A stretch of 64,000 nucleotides of DNA, taken from positions 1-64,000 of the forward strand of contig NZ_UTBG01000212.1 of NCBI RefSeq assembly GCF_900580675.1, written 5' to 3'. Below are positions 57,666-64,000 of the stretch, in pieces (position 1 is the stretch's first letter; each line of letters starts with the position of its first letter). A program made the position numbers and the translations under genes. Below the pieces are notes generated by a model. It had not been told where the DNA came from and searched no databases. It was given only the letters and a program-made list of their open reading frames with translations. Source of the DNA: Pseudomonas viridiflava. GTDB lineage: Bacteria > Pseudomonadota > Gammaproteobacteria > Pseudomonadales > Pseudomonadaceae.

Positions 57666-58910
57666 ATGAACGACCAAGACCAGAACGACAGCCAGGAAAT
57701 CGGCCCAGCAGGCGAAAAACTGCAAAAGGTGCTGGCGCGTATCGGCGTGGGCTCACGCCGCGACGTCGAAGCCTGGATCACCCAGAAGCGCATCAAGGTC
57801 AACGGCGTTGAAGCCACCCTTGGCCAGCGCGTCGACCTGCATGACGCAATCACCATTGATGGCAAGGTCATCAAGCGTGAAGAGGCCGCCGAATCGGTGC
57901 GCCGTGTGATCATGTACAACAAGCCTGACGGCGAGATCTGCACCCGTGACGACCCGGAAGGCCGTCCGACCGTGTTCGACAAGATGCCCAAGCCGAAAGA
58001 AGGCCGCTGGATCAACATCGGTCGTCTCGACATCAACACCACCGGCTTGCTGATGTTCACCACTGACGGTGAACTGGCCAACCGCCTGATGCACCCGTCC
58101 TACGAGATGGACCGCGAATACGCCGTGCGTGTACGTGGCGAAGTCGATGACGAGATGATCGAGCGCCTGAAGGCCGGCGTGGTACTGGAAGACGGCCCGG
58201 CCAAGTTCACCGACATCAAGCAGGCACCCGGCGGCGAAGGTTTCAACCACTGGTACCACTGCGTGGTGATGGAAGGCCGTAACCGTGAAGTGCGTCGCCT
58301 GTGGGAATCCCAGGGCCTGGTGGTCAGCCGCCTGAAGCGCGTGCGTTTCGGCCCGGTGTTCCTCAACTCCGACCTGCCGATGGGCCGCTGGCGCGAAATG
58401 AGTCAGTACGAAGTCGACATCCTCAGTGCCGAAGTTGGCCTGACGCCGGTCGCGATGCCGCAGATGAACGCCAAGAGCAAAGACAAGCTTGAGCGTATGC
58501 AGCGTAAATCGTCGCGCCCTGTCGCGCGTACCGAACGCGTTGCCCGCACTGTGCGCCCGGCGCTGAATGCACCGGCTACCGGCGGTCGTATCTCGCGTGA
58601 GCCGCACATCGAAGGCGAGCGTCGCCCAACCGCGCCATCGCGTCAGGAAGGCGAGCGTGCGCCACGCACTCCGCGCCCTGCCCGTGGTGGTGACGCGCCA
58701 GCCGGCGGCCGCAGTAACCGTGGCGAAGGCCGTGGTGCACCGGCATCCGACCGCCCAGCCGACAACGCCAGCACCAAGCGTCCAGCCAAGCCGGCGGCAA
58801 ACAAGCGCCCCGGGCCGAAATTGGTCGCGGACGAGCCATCGGGCAAGCGCCGCGGCGCCCCGGCCGGTTCGGGTCAGCGTCCTGGTTTTGGTCGCAAGAA
58901 GCCGCAGTGA
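57666..58910 (+). CDS. rluB: 23S rRNA pseudouridine synthase RluB
   Basis: 414 residues. S4 RNA-binding domain (about 17-65), then the RsuA/RluB catalytic domain with Asp122 in GRLDINTTGLLMFTTDGEL and EGRNREVRRLW. Isomerises uridine 2605 of 23S rRNA (E. coli numbering). The last about 130 residues are a disordered Arg/Pro/Gly/Ala tail, common in pseudomonads. GGGAGG sits 9 nt before ATG 57666. Confidence 0.95.
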   Translation: MNDQDQNDSQEIGPAGEKLQKVLARIGVGSRRDVEAWITQKRIKVNGVEATLGQRVDLHDAITIDGKVIKREEAAESVRRVIMYNKPDGEICTRDDPEGRPTVFDKMPKPKEGRWINIGRLDINTTGLLMFTTDGELANRLMHPSYEMDREYAVRVRGEVDDEMIERLKAGVVLEDGPAKFTDIKQAPGGEGFNHWYHCVVMEGRNREVRRLWESQGLVVSRLKRVRFGPVFLNSDLPMGRWREMSQYEVDILSAEVGLTPVAMPQMNAKSKDKLERMQRKSSRPVARTERVARTVRPALNAPATGGRISREPHIEGERRPTAPSRQEGERAPRTPRPARGGDAPAGGRSNRGEGRGAPASDRPADNASTKRPAKPAANKRPGPKLVADEPSGKRRGAPAGSGQRPGFGRKKPQ

Positions 58911-58931
58911 TGCTGTAAGCGCTGCATAAAA

Positions 58932-58962
58932 AACGCCAACCCTAGGGTTGGCGTTTTTTTTG
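58932..58962 (+). terminator. Terminator of rluB
   Basis: AACGCCAAC and GTTGGCGTT arms around CCTAGG, followed by eight T. Confidence 0.93.
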
Positions 58963-58987
58963 CTCTCAATTTGGTAACCCGATCAAC

Positions 58988-59074
58988 TGTGGGAGCTGGC
59001 TTGCCTGCGATGCAGACACCTCGGTATGACTGGCAACCCGCAGTGATGCTATCGCAGGCAAGCCAGCTCCCACA
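58988..59074. repeat. REPIN-like inverted repeat (GCTGGCTTGCCTGCGA type)
   Basis: 87-bp imperfect palindrome between convergent rluB and the M29/NicX-like gene. Confidence 0.92.
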
Positions 59075-59105
59075 GTTGGATCTTCAGTGTTTCTTAATGG
59101 TGTGA

Positions 59106-60065
59106 TCAGAACGCGAACGTGCCATCGAACACCGGCTTGTCATCCAGCGCCAACACCCCGCTGGCAAAGATCAAATCCAGGTGGTGGCTGCCTTTCTGTC
59201 CGCCACCCAAGCCCAGGTGCAGGCCGCAATGGCGCTCTTCAAAGCCTGCATTGCGCGCGTACAAATCCTTGACCCCTTCATTGGTACCAATCCCCAATTC
59301 CTCAACGCGGCGGTTGGACGGGTTGGCATTCAGGTATTTATTGAAGTCATCCGCCAGCCCCGGGACGTCACTGGCTACGCTGCACACGGTCGAGTTTTCG
59401 ATCCACAGTTCCAGCGGCGCCTGCAGCACCCCGTATTTGCGGGCAAACGGGATGGTGCTGAGAAAGGTGCCGACAAACCGTACCTGGCCGTTGATCGCCT
59501 CGCTGTGGGTGGCGATCTCCCCCGGCGCCAGGTCGTGGTTGCCGACCCCGTTGATATTGGTCCACTTCTTGATGCTGCTCATGGGCGCCTCAAGGCGCGA
59601 GCCGTGCTTGTCGGTAAAACTCAGCACGTTGGCCCGGGCCATGTGCCGGATCAGCGTGGCATTGAGATCGGCGATGCGCTGCGGCTCAACGCTGAAAGTG
59701 TCGTAGAAGTAGTCGCCGTAATCCTTGAACAGCAGGGACTTCTTCCAGTGCTCGGCCATGACGCCGTGCAGCGCGCGGATAAAGTCCGGGCCCTCGGCAC
59801 TCGGGTTGGGCAGGGTCGAGGAGTCGTAGAGAAACAGGTACAGGTCGCAGGCTTCGATGGCCTGGGCCAGGCTGTCGCTGGCGGCCAGGTCGAGGCGCTG
59901 CACCTGGAAATTGAACCGGGCGGCGCTGCCGTGGGTAATCGCCTGGGCGATCGCGTCGTAGCGCTCGGTGTGGCCCAGCAGTACGGTCGGGCGGCTCAGG
60001 CCCTGGAGGGCCGGATGATGAGCGAGGTAGTAGAGAAAGTGTTCGACGGCGCGGGCCTTGTCCAT
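59106..60065 (-). CDS. M29 aminopeptidase / NicX-like metalloenzyme
   Basis: 319 residues. The C-terminal stretch GIGTNEGVKDLYARNAG, CGLHLGLGGGQKGSHHLDLI places it in the superfamily that includes M29 thermophilic aminopeptidases and 2,5-dihydroxypyridine 5,6-dioxygenase (NicX); the histidines and aspartate of HLGLGG and SHHLDLI are the expected metal ligands. Whether it cleaves peptides or opens a ring cannot be told from sequence. The ATG at 60065 is used; the in-frame extension upstream overlaps the small peptide gene. It follows that 45-codon gene by 73 bp in the same direction, which is the most telling context. Confidence 0.8.
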   Translation of the reverse strand: MDKARAVEHFLYYLAHHPALQGLSRPTVLLGHTERYDAIAQAITHGSAARFNFQVQRLDLAASDSLAQAIEACDLYLFLYDSSTLPNPSAEGPDFIRALHGVMAEHWKKSLLFKDYGDYFYDTFSVEPQRIADLNATLIRHMARANVLSFTDKHGSRLEAPMSSIKKWTNINGVGNHDLAPGEIATHSEAINGQVRFVGTFLSTIPFARKYGVLQAPLELWIENSTVCSVASDVPGLADDFNKYLNANPSNRRVEELGIGTNEGVKDLYARNAGFEERHCGLHLGLGGGQKGSHHLDLIFASGVLALDDKPVFDGTFAF

Positions 60066-60138
60066 GACGTGACTCCTTGTGTGCCTTGGGTAAGGGGGCA
60101 GGTGCCGTGCACAGCACCCGCCGTATGCCTGCCGGGTG

Positions 60139-60276
60139 TTAGAAAGGCCACATCGCGGTGCCGAATGGCACAACGGCATCGGCTTGCATCATTTCAACGG
60201 CGGCCTCATGGGTCGGCGCTTCAAACCAATCGTCGAGTTGCAGTTCGGTTTCCAGGTCGTTTTCCAGTGCTTGCAT
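60139..60276 (-). CDS. 45-residue peptide, possible precursor peptide
   Basis: Below the usual length cut-off but well supported: TAGGAGA ends 7 nt before the ATG. The peptide begins MQALENDLETELQLDDWFE, strongly acidic, passes through a helix-like EAAVEMM segment and ends VVPFGTAMWPF, which is hydrophobic and aromatic. An acidic leader with a short aromatic core is the layout of ribosomally made, modified peptides, but no recognisable modifying enzyme other than the M29/NicX-like gene is adjacent. I do not recognise a named family. Confidence 0.72.
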   Translation of the reverse strand: MQALENDLETELQLDDWFEAPTHEAAVEMMQADAVVPFGTAMWPF

Positions 60277-60785
60277 GGTGTATCTCCTAGAGGACGTTGT
60301 TTGAGAACGGCTTGCCAACGGGCTGCGCTGGCAAGTGAAAGAACCTAGGAGAGACTGTTTCGGAATGCAAAATTTTTATTGACACGGTTTCATTTGGATT
60401 TTTTGTTTTGTTTTTTCTGAATTTTTTTAATCAGAAAAAACAAGGCGCTGACGGCGCTGTGGTGTAGGAATTTTCCGTGCGACATTTTTCCGTCTGTTGA
60501 CGTCTGTAACGCAAATTTTCCGCGCTGTAACGATTAATTTACGCGAAACGCACGTTTTCACTGGGTAGCGTGAAGCTGTAAGGAATGGCTGACATATCGC
60601 CGCACGCACCCTTGAGGTGCGCTCGCAAGCTGTCGAGCGGTGTACAATGCGCCGCGTTTTACTGTGACCCCCTTGCGTAACCACGCAAAAGGCCAAGACC
60701 CAGGGTTTACCCACCCTGATCACTCCGCCTGGCCACGAGCCGGACGGGTCCGATTTCGTCACAGATAAAAACAAACAGGTGACGC
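60277..60785. other. Divergent control region and aroP leader, upstream part
   Basis: About 510 bp without a normal gene. The left part is AT-rich and holds the promoter of the leftward peptide gene. The right part has TACAAT at about 60642 and two small hairpins, TTGCGT-AACC-ACGCAA (60673-60688) and CAGGGT-N6-ACCCTG (60701-60718), within the probable aroP leader. Confidence 0.55.
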
Positions 60786-60848
60786 ATGACCGTTAGAAAG
60801 ACGCTGTACTCCTGGTGCCTGCGCTGGGGTTTGAGCGGCGCTGCTTGA
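60786..60848 (+). CDS. Putative 20-residue leader peptide of aroP
   Basis: AGGTGA lies about 6 nt before the ATG. The peptide MTVRKTLYSWCLRWGLSGAA has one Tyr and two Trp, unusually many for its length. Its stop overlaps the 5' arm of a hairpin (GCTGCTTGA / TCAAGGCAGC, about 60839-60868, one bulge). It lies 62 bp before the aroP ATG. A role in amino-acid-sensing attenuation is inferred from layout. Confidence 0.55.
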   Translation: MTVRKTLYSWCLRWGLSGAA

Positions 60849-60910
60849 GTCGGTAATTCAAGGCAGCAACCTGCAGTCAACATTCTCAAACCTTGCGTGA
60901 GACCCTTTTC

Positions 60911-62332
60911 ATGAGTGGACCCCATTCCTCTTCAGGCGAGCTGAAACGCGGCCTGAAAAATCGGCATATCCAGTTGATCGCCCTCGGTGGCGCCATCGGC
61001 ACCGGCCTGTTCCTCGGCTCGGCCGGGGTGCTCAAGTCCGCCGGCCCGTCGATGATCCTGGGCTATGCGATCTGCGGCTTTATCGCCTTCATGATCATGC
61101 GCCAGCTCGGCGAAATGATCGTCGAAGAGCCGGTCGCCGGTTCCTTCAGCCACTTTGCCCACAAGTACTGGGGCGGTTTCGCCGGCTTTTTGTCCGGCTG
61201 GAACTGCTGGATTTTGTATATCCTGGTGGGCATGTCGGAGCTGACGGCCGTCGGCAAATACGTGCACTACTGGTGGCCGGAGATCCCGACCTGGGTGTCG
61301 GCGGCGGCGTTCTTCGTGCTGATCAACCTGATCAACCTGGCCAACGTCAAAGTCTTCGGTGAAGCCGAGTTCTGGTTCGCCATCATCAAGGTGGTGGCCA
61401 TCGTCGGCATGATCGCCCTCGGCAGTTACCTGCTCGCCAGCGGCAGCGGCGGCCCGCAAGCCTCGGTCAGTAACCTGTGGGAACACGGCGGGTTCTTCCC
61501 CCATGGTGTCGGCGGCTTGGTGATGGCCATGGCGATCATCATGTTCTCCTTCGGCGGCCTGGAAATGCTCGGCTTTACCGCTGCCGAAGCCGACCAGCCA
61601 CGCACCGTGATCCCGAAGGCGATCAACCAGGTGATCTACCGCATCCTGATTTTCTACATCGGCGCGCTGGTGGTGCTGTTGTCGCTGACGCCGTGGGACA
61701 GCCTGCTGGCGACCCTCAACGCGTCCGGCGATGCCTACAGCGGCAGCCCGTTCGTGCAGGTGTTCTCGATGCTCGGCAGTAATACTGCGGCGCACATCCT
61801 CAACTTCGTGGTACTGACCGCGGCGCTGTCGGTGTACAACAGCGGCACCTACTGCAACAGCCGCATGCTGCTGGGCATGGCCGAGCAGGGCGATGCGCCC
61901 AAGGCCCTGGCGAAAATCGACAAGCGCGGCGTGCCGGTGCGTGCGATCCTCGCATCGGCGGCGATCACCTTGGTGGCGGTGCTGATGAACTACCTGATCC
62001 CGCAACATGCGCTGGAACTGCTGATGTCGCTGGTGGTGGCCACGCTGGTGATCAACTGGGCGATGATCAGCTTCTCGCACTTCAAGTTCCGCCAGCACAT
62101 GAACCGCACCGGCCAGGTGCCGCTGTTCAAGGCGCTGTGGTACCCGTACGGCAACATCATCTGCGTGGCCTTCGTGGTGTTTATCCTGGGCACCATGCTG
62201 ATGATCCCGGGCATTGATCGTTCGGTGTACGCGATCCCGGTGTGGCTGGCGTTCATGGCGGTGTGTTACTGGATCAAGAACAAGCGCAGCGCGCGGCAGC
62301 ACCTCGACGTGGCGGCGCCAACGGTGAGGTAA
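60911..62332 (+). CDS. aroP: Aromatic amino acid permease (AroP type)
   Basis: 473 residues, about 12 membrane helices, APC superfamily. LKRGLKNRHIQLIALGGAIG and GMSELTAVGKYVHYWWPE align closely with E. coli AroP in memory, as does NLWEHGGFFPHG. Proton symport of Phe, Tyr and Trp is expected. ATG 60911 is preferred over TTG 60893. Preceded by the structured leader with a Tyr/Trp-rich small ORF; followed by a clear terminator. Confidence 0.92.
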   Translation: MSGPHSSSGELKRGLKNRHIQLIALGGAIGTGLFLGSAGVLKSAGPSMILGYAICGFIAFMIMRQLGEMIVEEPVAGSFSHFAHKYWGGFAGFLSGWNCWILYILVGMSELTAVGKYVHYWWPEIPTWVSAAAFFVLINLINLANVKVFGEAEFWFAIIKVVAIVGMIALGSYLLASGSGGPQASVSNLWEHGGFFPHGVGGLVMAMAIIMFSFGGLEMLGFTAAEADQPRTVIPKAINQVIYRILIFYIGALVVLLSLTPWDSLLATLNASGDAYSGSPFVQVFSMLGSNTAAHILNFVVLTAALSVYNSGTYCNSRMLLGMAEQGDAPKALAKIDKRGVPVRAILASAAITLVAVLMNYLIPQHALELLMSLVVATLVINWAMISFSHFKFRQHMNRTGQVPLFKALWYPYGNIICVAFVVFILGTMLMIPGIDRSVYAIPVWLAFMAVCYWIKNKRSARQHLDVAAPTVR

Positions 62333-62351
62333 GCGTTCGATAGCGTTGAGC

Positions 62352-62380
62352 AAACCCGGCCCTGTGCCGGGTTTGTTGTT
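62352..62380 (+). terminator. Terminator of aroP
   Basis: AAACCCGGC and GCCGGGTTT around CCTGT, then a T-rich run. Confidence 0.85.
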
Positions 62381-62444
62381 TGAGGGGATGGGCAGGGCGC
62401 ATTCGCGTATCCTTGAGCTCCTTTTCAGAGGAAACCCGTTGCCC

Positions 62445-62858
62445 ATGCTGGTGATTTCCAACAACGTCCACCTGCCCGATGCCGAGATCGAGCTGACCGC
62501 CATCCGCGCCCAGGGCGCCGGTGGGCAGAACGTCAACAAGGTGTCGAGCGCAGTGCACCTGCGGTTTGATATTCCGGCGTCATCGCTGCCGGAGTTCTAT
62601 AAGGAACGGTTGCTGGCGCTGCGTGACAGCCGCATTACCAGTGACGGCGTGCTGGTGCTCAAGGCCCAGTCCTACCGGACCCAGGAACAGAACCGCGCGG
62701 ATGCGCTGGAGCGCCTGGTAGAGCTGATCCTCAGTGCCACCAAGGTCGAGAAAAAGCGCCGCCCGACCAAGCCCACCCTCGGTTCGAAAAAGCGTCGCCT
62801 TGAATCCAAGACCAAGCGCGGCAGCATCAAGGCCGGGCGCGGCAAAGTCGATTTCTAG
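62445..62858 (+). CDS. arfB: Peptidyl-tRNA hydrolase ArfB (YaeJ)
   Basis: 137 residues. The GGQ motif (26-28, in RAQGAGGQNVNKVSSAVHLRF) and a long basic C-terminal tail (KKRRPTKPTLGSKKRRLES) identify ArfB, which rescues ribosomes stalled on broken mRNA. TTG 62439 is an alternative start with better spacing to GAGGA. Confidence 0.95.
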   Translation: MLVISNNVHLPDAEIELTAIRAQGAGGQNVNKVSSAVHLRFDIPASSLPEFYKERLLALRDSRITSDGVLVLKAQSYRTQEQNRADALERLVELILSATKVEKKRRPTKPTLGSKKRRLESKTKRGSIKAGRGKVDF

Positions 62859-64000
62859 ACGTCGCGCGCTTCGCGGGCCTTCGGCGCCTGCCGGTACAGG
62901 TACACGCTCAGCAGCAAACCACCGAGGGCGGCGAGGGCGGCGAACAGGAAGATCGACGCGAAGCCGAAGCCTGCCGCCACGGCCCCGGCCAGCGGGCCGG
63001 TGATCCCCAGCGACAGGTCGATAAACAGCGAATAAGCCCCCACTGCCGAACCACGACTGGATGCCGGCACCAGGTTGACCGCCTCCACCCCCAGCGCCGG
63101 AAACACCAGGGAAAAGCCGAAGCCGCTTAACGCTGCGCCGGCCAAAGCGAGGTTGGCATCCGGCGCCAGCCACAGCAGCAACAGGCCGAGGATCTCCACC
63201 GACAGGCAGGCAATCGCCACGCGAAAGCCGCCGATGCGGTTGATCAAATTGCCAAACAACAGCCGCGCGCCGATAAAGCTGGCGCCGAACAGGCTCAGGG
63301 CCCACACCGCGTTATCCCAGTGCTGGGTGGTGTAATACAAGGTGATAAAGGTGGCGATGGTGCCAAAGCCAATCGAGCCCAGGGCCAGCGCGCAGCCGTG
63401 GGGCAAGACGCGGCCCAGTACGTTCATGAACGGCAGGCGCACACCGGCCACAATCGGCGCCGGCTCTTTGTTCCAGGCCAGCGCCACGCCCAGGACGGCC
63501 AGCAGCATGATGCTGACGCCCATGCTCCACAGCCCCAAATGACTGACCAGCACCACGCCCAGCGGCGCGCCGATCGCCAGGGCGCCGTAGCTGGCGATGC
63601 CGTTCCATGAAATCACTTTGGCCGTATTCGCCGAACCGACCCGGCCGATGCCCCAACCGATTGCGCCCGAGCCGACCAGGCTTTCCGCGCTGCCCAGCAC
63701 CAGGCGGCCGATAAACAGGCTGGCCAGGCTCAATGCAGGCAGGTTGGAGAACCACGCCGCAAGCAGCATGAATACACCGCTGAGGCCGCAGCCCACCAGG
63801 CCGATCAGCACCGCGCGTTTGCTGCCCAGGGTGTCGATCATGCGCCCGGCATACGGGCGGCTCAGCAATGTGGCCAGGTATTGCACGCTGATCACCAGCC
63901 CGGCGATTACCGCGCCGTAGCCCAGCTCACTGTGGACATAGCCCGGCAACACGGCCAGGGGAATGCCGATATTCAGGTAGCCGATAAAGGTGAACAACAC
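62855..64000 (-). CDS. MFS transporter (N-terminus outside window)
   Basis: At least 381 residues, with the 5' end cut by the window edge. About 11-12 hydrophobic helices and the MFS loop motif GRMIDTLGSKRAVLIG after helix 2. Its stop shares bases with the arfB stop (convergent). It resembles YhhS/YfcJ-type exporters; substrate unknown. Confidence 0.85.
   Translation of the reverse strand: MLFTFIGYLNIGIPLAVLPGYVHSELGYGAVIAGLVISVQYLATLLSRPYAGRMIDTLGSKRAVLIGLVGCGLSGVFMLLAAWFSNLPALSLASLFIGRLVLGSAESLVGSGAIGWGIGRVGSANTAKVISWNGIASYGALAIGAPLGVVLVSHLGLWSMGVSIMLLAVLGVALAWNKEPAPIVAGVRLPFMNVLGRVLPHGCALALGSIGFGTIATFITLYYTTQHWDNAVWALSLFGASFIGARLLFGNLINRIGGFRVAIACLSVEILGLLLLWLAPDANLALAGAALSGFGFSLVFPALGVEAVNLVPASSRGSAVGAYSLFIDLSLGITGPLAGAVAAGFGFASIFLFAALAALGGLLLSVYLYRQAPKAREARDV

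Noticed and set aside
60427..60774. 115-codon minus-strand frame upstream of the peptide gene
   Set aside because: It runs through the AT-rich promoter region and aroP leader hairpins, with no protein-like features.

Overview
The window is a stretch of Pseudomonas chromosome, most like the P. fluorescens group. The evidence is the gene content and order (aspS-yebC-ruvCAB-ybgC-tolQRAB-pal-cpoB-queEC-tRNA-Lys-nadA; arcDABC; gcvH-gcvP-sdaA-gcvT beside a GcsR-type activator), OprD-type porin and ArcD proteins typical of the genus, and many REPIN-like inverted repeats built on GTGGGAGC(G/T)GGCTTGC. No prophage, integrase, transposase or CRISPR array was seen, and almost all of the sequence is ordinary core genome.

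Layout. 0-5.2 kb: a leftward group (PanE-like reductase, sensor kinase, PduO-type cobalamin adenosyltransferase), then rightward yajQ and an MscS channel. 5.4-10.7 kb: an OprD-type porin, an 871-bp gap, a HIT protein and slyX, a membrane-anchored cold-shock-domain protein, a Dps protein, a small ribbon-helix-helix protein and an FmdB zinc ribbon. 10.8-26.2 kb: a long rightward housekeeping block for Asp-tRNA synthesis, Holliday-junction resolution, the Tol-Pal envelope machine, queuosine precursor synthesis, tRNA-Lys, an orphan 524-residue protein and nadA. 26.3-33.5 kb: leftward RDD protein, CspA-type protein and the glycine-cleavage/serine-deaminase operon. 33.8-40.5 kb: a 1545-residue toxin-like ORF facing right, then leftward gcsR and a DUF5064-type gene. 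40.5-47.3 kb: the arginine deiminase operon arcDABC and a divergent second arcD. 47.7-53.4 kb: a CoA-transferase, a Cpx-like two-component system with its own periplasmic Spy/CpxP-type protein, YciI and YciB. 53.5-58.9 kb: a PHP phosphoesterase, YciO, ScpA, ScpB, small proteins and RluB. 59-64 kb: a short peptide gene with an M29/NicX-like metalloenzyme, an AroP-type permease behind a structured leader with its own small ORF, arfB and a truncated MFS gene.

How parts work together. Glycine made available by metabolism would activate GcsR (38.5-40 kb), which carries an intact GAFTGA loop. It should bind three 18-bp repeats at 33.6-33.73 kb and drive the sigma-54 promoter at 33.53 kb, producing GcvH/P/T and SdaA, which turn glycine into one-carbon units and pyruvate. 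The arc genes make ATP from arginine when oxygen is low; a plausible ANR box lies upstream of arcD. The tol-pal genes are tightly packed with overlapping stop and start codons.

The least explained items are the 1545-residue ORF wedged between gcsR and its target operon, the 45-residue peptide with a good ribosome-binding site upstream of the M29/NicX-like gene, the Tyr/Trp-rich 20-codon ORF in the aroP leader, and a cold-shock domain fused behind membrane helices. Gene identities are assigned from recognised motifs and family knowledge; no database search was run.
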